Assembly (NCBI RefSeq): GCF_003672135.1
Contig: NC_039515.1
Span: 3,224,001-3,288,000 of the forward strand
Source: Ooceraea biroi
Taxonomy: Eukaryota; Arthropoda; Insecta; Hymenoptera; Formicidae
Direction: 5' to 3'
Length of the DNA: 64,000 nucleotides
Shown here one piece after another: positions 38,527-52,101 of this stretch; the stretch's first letter is position 1, and every line of letters begins with the position of its first letter. The position numbers and the translations under genes were made by a program. Below the pieces are notes generated by a model, which made no database searches, was not told the DNA's origin, and saw only the letters and a program-made list of their open reading frames with translations.

Positions 38527-39952
38527 CTATTTTTTTTTTATTTTTCTTCGTGTACCATTTGTATCTGTCGGTGCGCGTCGATGTAGAACACGAGCGATAA
38601 AAGAACCTCGAAGTACATCTCACATGTAATAGCGGATGAAGGAAGACAATAAATTGTGTGTATCCAAGTGTCATACGCATTTTTATAAGAAATTGCGAAA
38701 TTTCGTGCAAAATCTGCAAAATCAACTATTTGAAATGTAAATTGAATTCCCAAGTCATAAATTCCTTAGAAATGCAATAAACAGTTGTTTAATGTACGAT
38801 ATTTGATAGACTTTTTAATGGATTTTTAAATAATTATGTCTTTGATTAAATTATTAATATAAACGGAAACTATGAATGCTTTGATAGAGATAACGATATT
38901 TGTAAACTATTTTCAACAATTATATTAATGTTAGAGGTTTCTTCCATTCACGACCGTTATTTAATATATGTATATAAAGTAGTGACTTTAAGCGTCAAAA
39001 CGTTTTAGTTACTTATTGTAAAAAGATTATCAGTAAGTATCGATTCTTTAATAAGAATAACGATCCAATAAACGATTTAATAAGAATAACGATTCCAATC
39101 ACTTGGTACGTGTATTTATCTGTTTCACGTGAGAAAATTATTCTTGTTTAGGAGAAAATCATATTACACTCTCGAAATTTGCTCTAATATATAAAGTTTT
39201 TTAGTTGATATTGTTACTGTTTTGCTTACGGTATCCCATTACCCAACTAATTTGCTTTGATGATAAATTTCACGGCAGGATAAAAGGATGAATATGGCGT
39301 TGCAATTTGTCGCGTCATTCGTTGTCAAAGGCATGATTATCGAAGTAATCCGAAACACGTATTTGCCGACGTGATTTTCGCGAAACTGAAAGCTGATGCA
39401 TCTCTACGATGCGTCAGCATGGTCGTGAAGGAACGCGATTCAAGTTCACAGTGTTCACAATTCATCTTCCATTCCTCTCGATTGCCTCGATTTGCCTTGC
39501 ACGACGTTACACGGAGGAAACGACCGACTTTCATGTCCGGATTATCACTACTACAAGTGACGCTCGATGTCGCGTGATCAGCATAGGAGATCAACGAAAA
39601 TAACAAGAAATTGATATGAAAGCAGGAAATGGAAACGAACAGTTTCCTGAGTCGCGAACGAAAGTAATCACCACACGCAGAAACAAGATCGACATCTGGT
39701 TACGAGACGCAGAAAATACGTGATTTCTCCTTTCAGCACATTTCTGCACATGAAACGCACGTTACCTTGGCAACTTAATGAAGCTTTAAAAGCAACGTTA
39801 AAAGCTTTAGATTTCAAAGTGCCCGTCATTGAGTGTTATATCGGCTTTACAGCAACATGCTGATGTAACAGCAAAATTGTATGCTGCGTGACGTATCGTG
39901 AATATATTCAGAGAGATACTAATACTAATAATATCCCATACAGCAAGGAAGC

Positions 39953-39972
39953 TTGCAGCAACGTTGCTGCAA
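39953..39972. repeat. 20-bp perfect palindrome in a GCAGCAA-rich cluster
   Basis: The sequence ttgcagcaacgttgctgcaa equals its own reverse complement. Related words (acagcaaca, gtaacagcaaa, gttactgcaa) crowd the stretch 39,845-39,990, suggesting a fragment of a dispersed repeat. Confidence 0.75.
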
Positions 39973-42900
39973 TGTTACTGCAAACTCCTTTACTGTGTGT
40001 GGAATGTTATTTATTATCGCAAATAAAGAGACACGTAGAAACGCGATAAAAGAGAGGAAAGATAAGAAAGTGAAGAGAGAAGAGGTAGAGGAGAGAGATG
40101 AGAAAGATACCTGGAGAAAAGAAGAATAGCTTAGTGATAGATTAATGAAAGTGAGACGGAGCTAAAAAGAAATTTATCTTGATCATATATTTTCCAGTTT
40201 TCTGAATCATGTTGCTTGTATGGCGAGTATATAAAACTATTTATCACTGATATTGTAAGCAATTATAATTGATGAGCTCAGAATCTCCCGGGGCATAGCC
40301 TCTATTGTCGGGAAGTGCCCAAACCTGTTTCACAATAAGTTGATTACGTCGAGGATTATCATGAAGGATCGAATAACTTGAAGAAATCTGGTAGGCATTA
40401 AATAGAAGCATTAGCTCATGAAAAGAGAACAAATAGTGTTTGGTACTCCGCGATAAATTCATCCTCAAAGTAATTTCTTGTGATACCTTGTATACTCTGA
40501 TTTTTTGACTTGCATTATTCGATATCATTAAAGTGGCAGTGCTTAATGAATTTTTTCGGCAACTTTAGTTTATTATAAAGTTAAGAACTCCCATTGTGTT
40601 ATTGATTATGAGAACGAGAATATAAAGACAACAACAATGACAAATGATATTTCTTGCTTAAGTCTATTATGAGAGCAAAAGATATAATATTTATTCCATT
40701 CTTAAATAATGGACTATATGATCATAATATAAGTAGATTATTAATCCATATAATTATTTCCTGCTTCGCTATTTCATTTTTTCGCTCTCTTGCTCCCTCT
40801 TTCTCTTATTCTCCCGCTGCGTTGTTTTATTTTTCGATTGCATAAAATACAGTTTGGAAACGTTATATGTTTCGGTACAATATTTTCTTTTCAATTAATA
40901 TTGTTTATTAAATTTTGTGAACTGATTTATAAATTTGGTGATTTCAATAATTAACAATGTAAATAGGATTTAATTTCGTTTATATTTGTACATAGTCAGT
41001 CGATTTTAAAACTTAATAGAATGTTACAGTGAGAATTGTATGTACAAAGGTCATATAGTGGTGCAATGTTCAAAGTGAGGATTTATCGTGCCCTACCGCT
41101 GCGACAGCTGTAATCAGCAGGAAAGTTCGCAATTTTGTCGGTAGACAAGTTTGCAGGTAGAAAAATATCCGTCGTTACGTGACAATTGTAGCTCAGAGTT
41201 GTTTACGAGACGTTGTTTAATCTTCAGATTAACCCACATCGATGTTGATGAGGCGAAATGTCTCTCGCTCCAGCGATCTTAATTAATAAAACTAAGCAAC
41301 CTAATTAAGAAAATTAGCTCAATTAATATTGTTGCTTATAATTTAGGTATAATAACGGTAATAACCTGAGCTAAATGATAATAATAATAATAATTTGTAT
41401 CAAAATTATTCAAAGTATATATTATATATATAATGTGGTTTTAATCCTGTTAATTAATTATATTAATAATAAAGTATGTCTATATCATAAATATATGTAT
41501 AAATATATCATGTATAAGTATATTTACATCACATAAAAACGTTGATTACTCATATAAACTAACACGAGATTGAAATGAAAATTGTAAAAAGGTTTAAAGA
41601 TAATAATTATCCAAAGGAAAGCGCCATACGTTGAAACTTAATGTAATTTTCCGTGGAAGATTACAGTACCTACGCGGAAAATGCAATTTATTGCAATTAC
41701 ATATGGCGAATAACGTAAGCTCTCTAGAAAACAAAACAAAATCTGGAATTCAACCATGGGAAACTGCGCTTGATGAAAAATTACACTGTGCACGTTTGAA
41801 ATAAGCAAATAAAGAAAATATAAAATCGTTCTATCTTGCCACTTGTCTTCTTTTCGCATTAATTGCATCCTTTTAATGTTATTATACAAATTATACAAAT
41901 TTATCTTATTTGATACTTATATACTAGTGATTATTCTGGACTTTATTCTGTAATTTTTTATGATAATAAGTACAGAGGATAAAGAAATAACTTCGAGCAT
42001 ACTTTTAATTGAATTAGACTTGAAACAAACGACTATTATATACATAATTATGAAATTTCTTTATATTTTATCCTGCATAAAAATATGAGTTTCGTCGTAA
42101 TTTACATGGATTAGATGGAGGAATTACATGTACTCACTGTTCAATGTAGGATATAAAACAAATGCACTTTTTGAAGTTTATATTGCAAGCGCTGGATCTT
42201 CTTATGTTAGTGAAAAATAGTTGTTTCTCAACAGTGAAAAATTCACTACACAAATGTATTGCAGTAATGAGAGTGCCGAGAAACCTTCTCCCTCTCTAGC
42301 TGAAAAATTTCCGGTAATTTTCAAAAGGTTTTACTAGGGTCAAATCACGAGCAAATCCCAGTTTTTATTCACAGAAAATATGTAGCTCGAGATGATTATC
42401 TGAGATGATTAATTTTTAGTTTCATTTGAATATAGAATGAAACAAAATGAAAAATAAGTTTCTGTAAATTCTCGCCAAGAGAATTTCCTGCAAACATCAC
42501 TTAAATGCTTACGTATAAATAACTTTTTCCTATTTTCTCATTATATGCAATATTATAATAATGACTGTAATAATTCTTTTATGCATCTTTCTACATTCTC
42601 ACTTTCTACATTCACACATTCTAGAAATCAGCGTTGAGCACATTTCTAAACTAGAATTACCGATTATTTGATCATTTTTAAGTTCATTCCTAACTTTTGA
42701 GTGATAATTAATATTAAATTAATTTATAAAATTACGATATGTGTATGGTATGATATGTCATACATGATAGTAACTTATACAATATAATTAATTTCTTCAT
42801 ATACAAACTATCAATTATTATAAATGTATTTTGTTTGCAAAATGTTATTTCTTATAATAAATATTGCAATGTATTGTGATATGTAATGTCACGATGTTCT

Positions 42901-43023
42901 CGTAATAATATAAATATCAATTTTAACACAGATTGCAAATCTGATTGCTATCGCTTGATCGGATTTGCATATTGCTCCAGTATTGTTTGCGGGAAGCAGT
43001 AACGATGTTTCCATCGTATCCTG

Positions 43024-43040
43024 TCTCTCTCTCTCTCTCT
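43024..43040. repeat. (CT)n microsatellite
   Basis: A CT run of about eight units followed by a pyrimidine-rich segment to about 43,078. Confidence 0.9.
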
Positions 43041-46000
43041 TTTCCTCTTCTCACTTTTATCGTCTCTCTTTCTTTCTGTACCTACTGTCTATTTCGCTGA
43101 TGGATACTTCAATACGTGTTCTATTTCAGCGTTGGACAAAACACTCGTAACAAAGGAAGTAATTCCATGAATGTGTTGTCATGACAGTTTCAACAAAATC
43201 ACCAGATACGCAAGTTTCCATTACACTCTGAAGTAGCGTGCATTCTCATTAACTACATCTCTCAAAGCATTTAATAAAATTTTAAATTCTACAACAAGCA
43301 CAAAAACATATAAAATCGTATAATAAATGTCGTATAAAAACCGTCTAATAAATGTTATAAATGTATTATAAGTTTAATGTGTTATAAACGTATTATTAAT
43401 GCACTATAATTATAAATCTTTTAATAATCCTCCACTAATTATTAAATATTTGCGTTAATGCATTTAATTTATGTATTAATTTATATATATAATATATATA
43501 TATCATTATCATAGAAGAAATCTTTTCTATTAGTTACAATCGATTGCATCTGTTTTATTCGAAATAATTCATTACTTGCACAAAATATTAAACAATGCAC
43601 TTATTTATAAACGTACAAGTTTTTTGGAGAATATTTAGGTGACGCAACAAGTTTCGCGCAGCAAGTTTCACAATAACAATTTTGCTTCGCGAATCGTAGG
43701 GGCGTGTTAAAGTAACAGAACGTTTGATGATAAACGGCGCCGGTGAAGACGACGGCGTGCAAAATTTGAACGACGCGTTTTGAATTGGATGGCAATTCCC
43801 TTCTTCCTTCGCTTGCTGCCGTTATTTTGACAGGAATTCCAAATGCGCTTTAAAGCAGAACATATCCTTCCTCGCTCAATCATCATGAAAAGCGACCGTC
43901 AGTATTCAGAATAGTAACGATATCAAGTTTGCGGTGTCAAGCGTAAAGCGCTTAATTTATTGAAGAGTTGCAAGATCTCGTGTATGTGCATGTTCTCTTG
44001 TATCGGTTTTTAGGATATGATGGAAGTTTAAAGAGGCATTTGTAATATACGTGATGATTATATGAAACAGAATGTTCTACGGTGGACTTGAAAATAGATA
44101 AAAAATATAGAAGTATATTTCAGTTTTAATATGTCTATAATTAAAAATGTTTTAATTACTTAAGCAAGGAAACAAATAGCGAAAAATTCTGTTTAAAATT
44201 TATGACGTGCATAAAAGAGTAAAAAAGCTATTTTTTGATTATAAGTTCGCTGTTCGGTGACTGTAATTTCTTGTTTTATTTATTGTACATTGATTTTCAT
44301 TGTTTTATTTATTCTGATGTGGCGGGAATTGTTTCGTGAAAATTAATATGCTGTACTATGTTTAAATTACTTACGGGAACAATATTTCATCAAATTTCCA
44401 CTAAAGCTTTTTTTCTCTTTTATATGTATTTTGATTATATGTATTATATAAATAACAAAAATGTAAAAGCGGATTGAAATTGAGTAATCTGCAACTACTG
44501 AATTGCATATCCTGTGAATATTCGATTTACTTTACGAATTAGTGCGGGACCACGATACAAGTCCTTGTAGTTTAACAAAGTAAATCCATATATCATGATG
44601 CAATCCCTTCTCAAGATGTGAAAAGCAATTAGTTATAAATTCGAAGAACATCTTACTAGACGAAGCGATGTTTCTCAGCACAACTGTTTACCGGGCTACT
44701 ACGATTTGTATGATGAACAAGCGTAATCGTACTGTCATATTCATGTCTTTCATTGCTTGGTATTTAAGTTGGTGTCAAATACTCTCTAAATTAAAGAGAA
44801 GAAGAATAATTTCTCTTAAGAAGAATTTCTTAAGAGAATTTCTCTTAAGTATACATAATATAACAAACATATTTAAAATTATTTTTTTATTAAAACATAC
44901 CATCAGGTCTATTAAAAACTACGTAAAAGTTTCATATTAATAATAATAGTTCTCCAAGAATAAAGAGAAGACTAATTTCACAATCAGTGAAAAATGACTA
45001 AGAAAAGTAGTAAGAGAAGAATTTAGGTTTGCTTTTTATCTATTCTAGTATCTAATGTCTAGTATAACATTTAAAAAAATATAAAACGTTCATAATATAA
45101 TTAGAAGACTAAATTGCGATCAAAAGATACATCAAATACTATTTAGATTGCCCCTATTTTATGGTCCCTATGCAAATAGTACCGTGAGCCACTAATGTGG
45201 ATAATGTTGGGAGAGCTCGTTTTGTCACTCTGGTGTGGAGAAACATACAGACATTGCGTGCAATTCGGCAAGCGTAGATTCGAATTGGTCTAGACAGTTG
45301 AAGGACATAAAAAAGGATAACAGAAAAATGGAATTTAATCCGAGTTGAGAATGATGTATGTGCGCAATCGAATGCATAGTGTCATAAATCAGAGCAACTT
45401 TATCGAAGCAACTTTTGCTGGTACTAAATCAATTTGCAATACTTACACTCAACACGCGGATTTCGACACGCAGTACTGCAGCAAATGGATCTTGATGTTG
45501 CTGAATCTGTTATAAGCCATGTTGTTCGCGATCATCTATCATTCATATATCATGACTGAAGAAGATGTAATGCCTTGTGTAAAATATGTTAATTTTCAAG
45601 AAAAGCAAATAAATGGTAAACGCAAATAGAAAATTTTATACACATTAGGTGCATGTTTTGATCTTTTTTCGCTTTAGATACATATGTATGTACAATGCAA
45701 TACATAATATAATATGCACATTATAATACAATTCAGTCATCAAAATATTTGACCTCGTTTTCTCTTTCTGTTACTTTCCGTCATCTCGGATAAATCTCGG
45801 TTTTTTTCGCGAAAAAAGAACATCAGTTCGAAGACAATAAAATCGTTGATCCATTTTCATATCTCATTGTCAGCCACATCTCGAGAGCACATTCAGTTAA
45901 GGAATACTGTATTTATCGAAATAAATGGTAATCCGAAGAGCCAAGTTGGGTGAATTCATCATTTGGAAGAACTTATGAGCCTAAGTGAAAAATGGTTTGC

Positions 46001-49000
46001 TGAGTACGAAGAGGCGTATACATAACTTTTTATCATTAAATTATGACATACCGACATTTCGCAAACTTCAAACTACTCTTCGAAAACATACATAGAGCGC
46101 ATAAAATTAAGCGAAAATCGATTTTGAAATGACGCAAAAGTGAGATGAATTGAAACAGAGTTCCACATTATTCGAATTATCTCTTAGCACGATTCAACAC
46201 TTTTAGGATTTCACGGCTGCTTTTACGCATTGTGAGGAAAATCTTTTAATGCATTTCTCTTCTTATTATACAAATATTATTATAAAAAACTTATTATAAA
46301 AAAAGCTTTAACAGTAACGTAAAAGTGGATTAACCTATTAGTCATAAAGATAATTGTTCAAATTCACCATGTTTTATTTAATATGTGAGTTGTTCAAACC
46401 ATTGCGTAAATAATTTATATTTTATAAATTAATCTTAAATTATGTTCAATTTATAATACTATATTTCGTCCAATTATCTTTGTTACGTACACCATCATCA
46501 TAAATATTCAATTAATTTTATTCCACTTAATTTAATAACATAATAATTAAATTTCAGTAATAATTTTTTATTAAATTTTAATTGAGTGTTAGCAAGTGTG
46601 TGATATTTCATGTGTGCGCACGTGCCGTGTGTATAATAAATTAATTATTGCTCATATAATTTATATTAATTAATAATAAGCAGGATATTGTCTCTTACGA
46701 TTAATAAGTTGCAATTTGTATAAGTGTACGTATTGTTAACAAAGTACTATCGCATAGATTAAAACAGAAGCAAAATAAAGATACAAAACGCACACGTATT
46801 TTCTAAAGGCAGATTACATAACGGTCACTTGATAGTAACGTTACGAATCTGGTTTAGATTTCAGAATAGTTGGATTAGTGTCAGCCACTGATTCAAAATG
46901 CAAATTCAAGTGGATTTGTCTATTGCCCCGGTTCTCATGTAAAATGCATGACAAGTGCAGCAAGAAACAGCAGTATTGTATTTCTAGACAATTTTAGATA
47001 ACTGGGTAATTCGTTCCCACAAACTTGTGATTTAAATATCCGTAAAATAATCCGTTGCATATACAGTGTGTTAAAAAATACCAGGATTGACAATGTCGAT
47101 TGAAACACTGGCAACTCTGATTAAAATTATTCATTTTATTCACAATGCATCTCCTTTTTGGATAGATAGGATATTGCGCACGGTCACCTGATGTGAATTT
47201 AATTTCTAGAGATTTATTTTCGGCATCGCTCCGAAGATCCTTATCAGGTCTATTTGAATAACTAAAATGTTATCTTTTTTATTTCGAGTTTTGGAAACAC
47301 AAAGTAAGAAAGCAAATTACAGAGGACCAAATTAGGATGCGAGGGATGATTAATCACTGCTACTTGTCTTAGTAAACAACTTGCTGCGGTGTACATATAT
47401 GTAATACATATATGATGTGCATAATACGGTATAATATATTCATGTAGACACGTGCGTGCACGTACAAACGCAACATACATGTATGCACGTACGCATATGC
47501 ATAGAGCATATTAGACTGGATAGCTTTAGTTTGATGCCTGCCCAGAAAAAGAATTTTAATTTTGCCAATTAGATAGAAGAATACTTTTTTCTCGAGAATA
47601 GTAAAACAGATGTAAAATATAATGAAAGAAAGCAGAAAATTTTTATGATGTTGAACCTCAAGAATCTCGGTTACGAGGCTACTGAAAATTTTGTACCATA
47701 CCATATAGAGATATTGTAGGAGAGATCGGGGGCTAAAAAGCACATAGTTGTTTTTACACAGTACGCAGAGTCAGTTGTCAGAAGGTCTATATCTCATTTA
47801 ATAAATAGAGCAGAGTATTTTTCTCTGTAAGTATAGGTTACTATCGTATTAGATGTATGAAGTGGCTTCTGATAGAAACATCACATTTGCATGTTTTTAA
47901 AATTAGACGTGGTGAGTAAATTAAAATAAAGCATAATGTAGGATAAAAAATATATTTTTATTAAAAGCTAGATATGACAATCTGGAAAAAATAACCATTT
48001 TGGAAATAGTGAGTGGTTTTCTAGATACGTTTTCACGAAAACATTGCGTTTTACGCAAACATTCCAAATGGCTTTATTGTTATTGTTACACGTCAGATAT
48101 CTCCAGCCAACTTCCTAGAACTTGTAAAAAGTAATGAAATTAACGTGTTCTATATAGATCTATATACTTATATTTTGCATATACTTGTTTTTTATTAATT
48201 TATTTTAATACATCCATGTTCATTAGGTCTGTGTTATTTTAATTATAATTATAATTTCTCTTTTTATAGAAGGGGATTAAATGTCGCAAGAATGATAAAT
48301 GTATGTGACGTGATACATCAAGGCATTTTCGTCCTTTGGATTTTTAAGCCGGCCGTAGTCTCTGATTAATAATTTGATTAGGGTAAATCCCTTGTGGATC
48401 GATAAGACACGAGATCAACTGACCGACCTGGGACAGTACACTTTCTTGAATTTTACAAGGTCTCATGTACATGTAAATATAACACTGTTTCGTCTTTTAA
48501 ATGTGCGTTTTTCACTAAGAATTATTAATTTAGGAAAAAGTGAACGATCGACAAAGACAAGAAAAGATTGAGGGATCTTTCTACAATATTAAATTCCATT
48601 GAGAACTGTTTATCCAATTTTTTTATTAATTTCTGGAATTTACCATACATTTTATTGCACACAAAAGAGAAATAAAAAAATCTATTTTACGCGCGAGAGA
48701 TTCAATTAGTTGGATCAGTTGGATTTATTGAACGTACGTAGAGACCTCAACAAATGGTATAACGAAGGATAGTGAATTTTTTAAAATTTCTTTTTTACAT
48801 TCTTTTAACGTTCTCTTAATTATTATATCCTATGAGTGATACGAGCAATATGAGTGATACGAAAGCCTGCAGCATTGTAATCAATTTTCTACTGGCAACA
48901 ATTTTGCCCTTTGGCAACATTGCGGATATGTTAACGAAATAAACTCAAAATTCAATAAAAAAGAGCACAAAGAAATATCTTTTTACAAATATTTGTGTTT

Positions 49001-51552
49001 AATTCATATATGTGTATGTATTGCGTAGAAGAGAAAACCCGTGTTATATGAATCTCGCCATTAACGCTTCTTTCACTTGCTTTACGTCTATTTCGCTCAT
49101 GTCTAGTGATAAAAATTACTTATCAAATCATTTTTAGTACTATCAATTTTTTTATGAACATTATTAGTTCTTGATACTATAGTAATAGCAAGATTGGTAT
49201 TACTTTTTCGCACCAAGAAATGGTACTTCAATGTGCAATATGTTTTAGCAATAAAATGAAACTCTTCTTAAGCGTAGATGAAAAAGTTGGAAAATTGAGG
49301 AATACATTTAGCAGTAAAATTAAAAAAGCAATGTGTGCTTGATAAAAGATTAATCCAGATTACAAAATCATGCTTGAAAAAGTTTATTAAATTTTCTTGT
49401 CCACATTTTCTATCTAAACTTAATCTTAATTCTAATTCATTATGTTCATTTCATTGAACGAAGAAGTTACGGATGTTTCTTAAGTATTTCAGAAGAATAT
49501 AAAAGGCCATGAATTTTATTTTACGAACAATATATATTTTTGCGCAACTAACTTACAACGCCGTTACATATTTTAATAACTTGATAAGGGTAGCTGAAAA
49601 ATTTTTTACTGTGATATGAATGTCAAGATACATGATATTCAATGGAATCAAGATACAAGAAAAGAGGCATTAAAATAATAAATATATTCAATAAAAGTCA
49701 AGTAAGTTTTGAATGCCACAATTCATAAAATATGCTATATACACAGAAACAGAAGGCGTATTACACGCAACAAATGTATTATAGATCTGTACGATGAAAA
49801 GTACGTGCATTATATGTCTCGCGTGGCATTCGCACATGAATTTAATGTAGATTTTATCAAAAATTCTCGAACATTATATTATATCGAATATTATATTTTT
49901 GAAGCGTAATATTTTTCTGCAGATTTCGTTAAAACTTTTAATTATAATTTTGATTAAAAAGCTATCGGATTAAATCTGTATTATGTTCAGAAGCTGCAAT
50001 TAGCTTGAAGTATCTGATAATTGAGCATGTGTCTGCAAACATTAATTATAAAACTGTTTCACAAAATTAATTAAAATAACATGAATCAGCGATTAAGCCA
50101 GGGATGGCATATTTGATTTTCAGATAAAATTATATTCGCCGGATAAATATATACTTTACAGACTTGCGTTAAGCTTGCCCGCGAAAGTACCCAAAGCGTT
50201 TTGTCACTTTCTGCATGCAAGCACATGAAGTATTATCTCGTAAAATTAATTATTAATCTTTCGAGAATAGCATTTTTTGCGATGCTATAGATATTTAACA
50301 TGACAAAGACTACATTGTTATAATATACTTAATGAGTAAGAATCGGTGCAAAAATATAATATTATTTTAAAGATTTTGAAATACATTCGCTTTCATCATC
50401 TCTGTTGGACATGTCAATCGATTATAAACTGCACGAGTTCTTGACAAATTAATTTTATTAATCTCATAGATTGCCAATTTGTTAGATATAATACGATAAA
50501 CGGATTTTTCATTTCATTTAAAAATAAAAACAAAATGTAAGGTTTTCATCTATTATCTGTTTAATTTATACAAAAATGTTAGTGGGATTAATTTTTTGAA
50601 CTATTGCACGCACGGACACACGCACACGCACACATACATATTATTATAAATGAATCAGAAGATTATTGGCGATACTTCAATAGATAACATCGCAAGTACC
50701 ATTTAATGGCAATATAATGTATTATTTTACAAGGAATTTTCAAAAACAAGAACAATTATTTAATTGAATAGATACATACCTTCTGGATGCAAACTAATCG
50801 ATTTTTATTGAAAGACTGCCACATTATTTCCTCACTCATCCGATGTATGTATGATTCAAATACGTAAATACGTATGTACAACGTGTGAATAATCGATTAG
50901 AACTCGAAGATGATGCTTGATGATGATTCGGGGAAACACAACCTTTTTCGTGAATGTCTCAATTTTTATAAATTGTCTAAAAACTACACATGAGAACAAG
51001 TTCTGATATTTTCGTTAGATCAGAGATCAGAGATATACACTTCGCGAAACATTGAAAACACGTCAACGTTTCTCTCTTTAGTCGAATGAAAGAAGTTGAG
51101 ATTGTCCATGCAGAAAGATCTCGGTGAGCAATGAGATGCGTCGACGTACACGAGTTCCTTACCGTCTCCAGGACAAGTGATTCTTCAATGGCCAGTTCCC
51201 AGAGAATATCATCAGAAGAAATAGTTCATCCGACTGAATTAAAGCGAAGATACAAGCAGTTAGTAGTGCCGCTTCGTTGTATAATTTGCACGGTCTATAC
51301 TAGACGCGATCTTCCTCCTTTAGCAACCGTACCACCTCTGAAACAATGCGTAATATTTCCTTGCCACGAAGAACATATAAGAGCTACAAATAGAATCAAT
51401 TAACTTTGTAAAAAACCAAATAAACTTGTGAACTTGTATTTATTTTAATTATTAATTTTTTATATTTTTATGCGAGAAATCTATAAAATAATGATAATAT
51501 TGCGCGCGTTCCTTACGTGCTGCGCATTATGCAGCTCTTGCTTCACTTGTGC

Positions 51553-51558
51553 TTTATT
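51553..51558 (-). terminator. Candidate poly(A) signal of the sulfakinin receptor
   Basis: TTTATT on the + strand reads AATAAA on the receptor strand, about 545 bases past the stop. A second candidate is at 51439-51444. Both are common words in AT-rich DNA. Confidence 0.3.
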
Positions 51559-52101
51559 ATCAGTTACGCAAACTGATACTCTCTCATGAGACAAATACAA
51601 TAATTATAAGCTTCAAGTAGAAATTAGAACAGGGCTAATTACTCATTTAAAACTTTCTGTTTATGTAACTGTATATGTAGCTAGCGTAAACTGGACGTAC
51701 GTATGCACCTGAACGCGTGCAGAGGTGCCATCGAAATTTCAGAAGTGGAGTGTTATCTATCACTCGACTCACTATAAATCGCAATCAACGAACTGAGAAA
51801 AAAATATTTTCTCGAATGTAATTTTACTTATATTTCTCGAGCGAACAAGGCGCAACGTTTAGTTGACGTTGACTAAAAATTTAGTATAAAAATTATTATA
51901 AGACAATAATCTTATAAAGTAATAAAACCTTGGAAAGAAGATATTACGAATATTGTCATGTAATGTTTTAATAACTTAATAAACAGATAATTTTGATTAT
52001 TACATAATATCACGGGAACATGATCAAATGTTAGAAATTGCAATTTCTAAATGTGAAAAAGAAAAGAGAAAGAGAGAAATGCAATGATACTAATGAGACA
52101 A

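Larger units (their letters stand above)
34919..51552. other. Gene-free interval between yellow and the sulfakinin receptor
   Basis: About 16.6 kb of mostly very AT-rich DNA. GC-richer blocks are seen at about 35,030-35,420 and 36,280-36,680. Microsatellites at 38.5 and 43.0 kb and the palindrome cluster at 39.9 kb are listed separately. A small tandem duplication of an 18-bp word lies near 48,838-48,870. No coding exon is recognised. The short open frames lack family motifs and splice partners. Confidence 0.55.

Noticed and set aside
51131..51403. 90-codon + strand frame beyond the receptor 3' end
   Set aside because: Balanced composition but no recognised motif and no exon borders. It may be chance, or antisense to the receptor 3' region.
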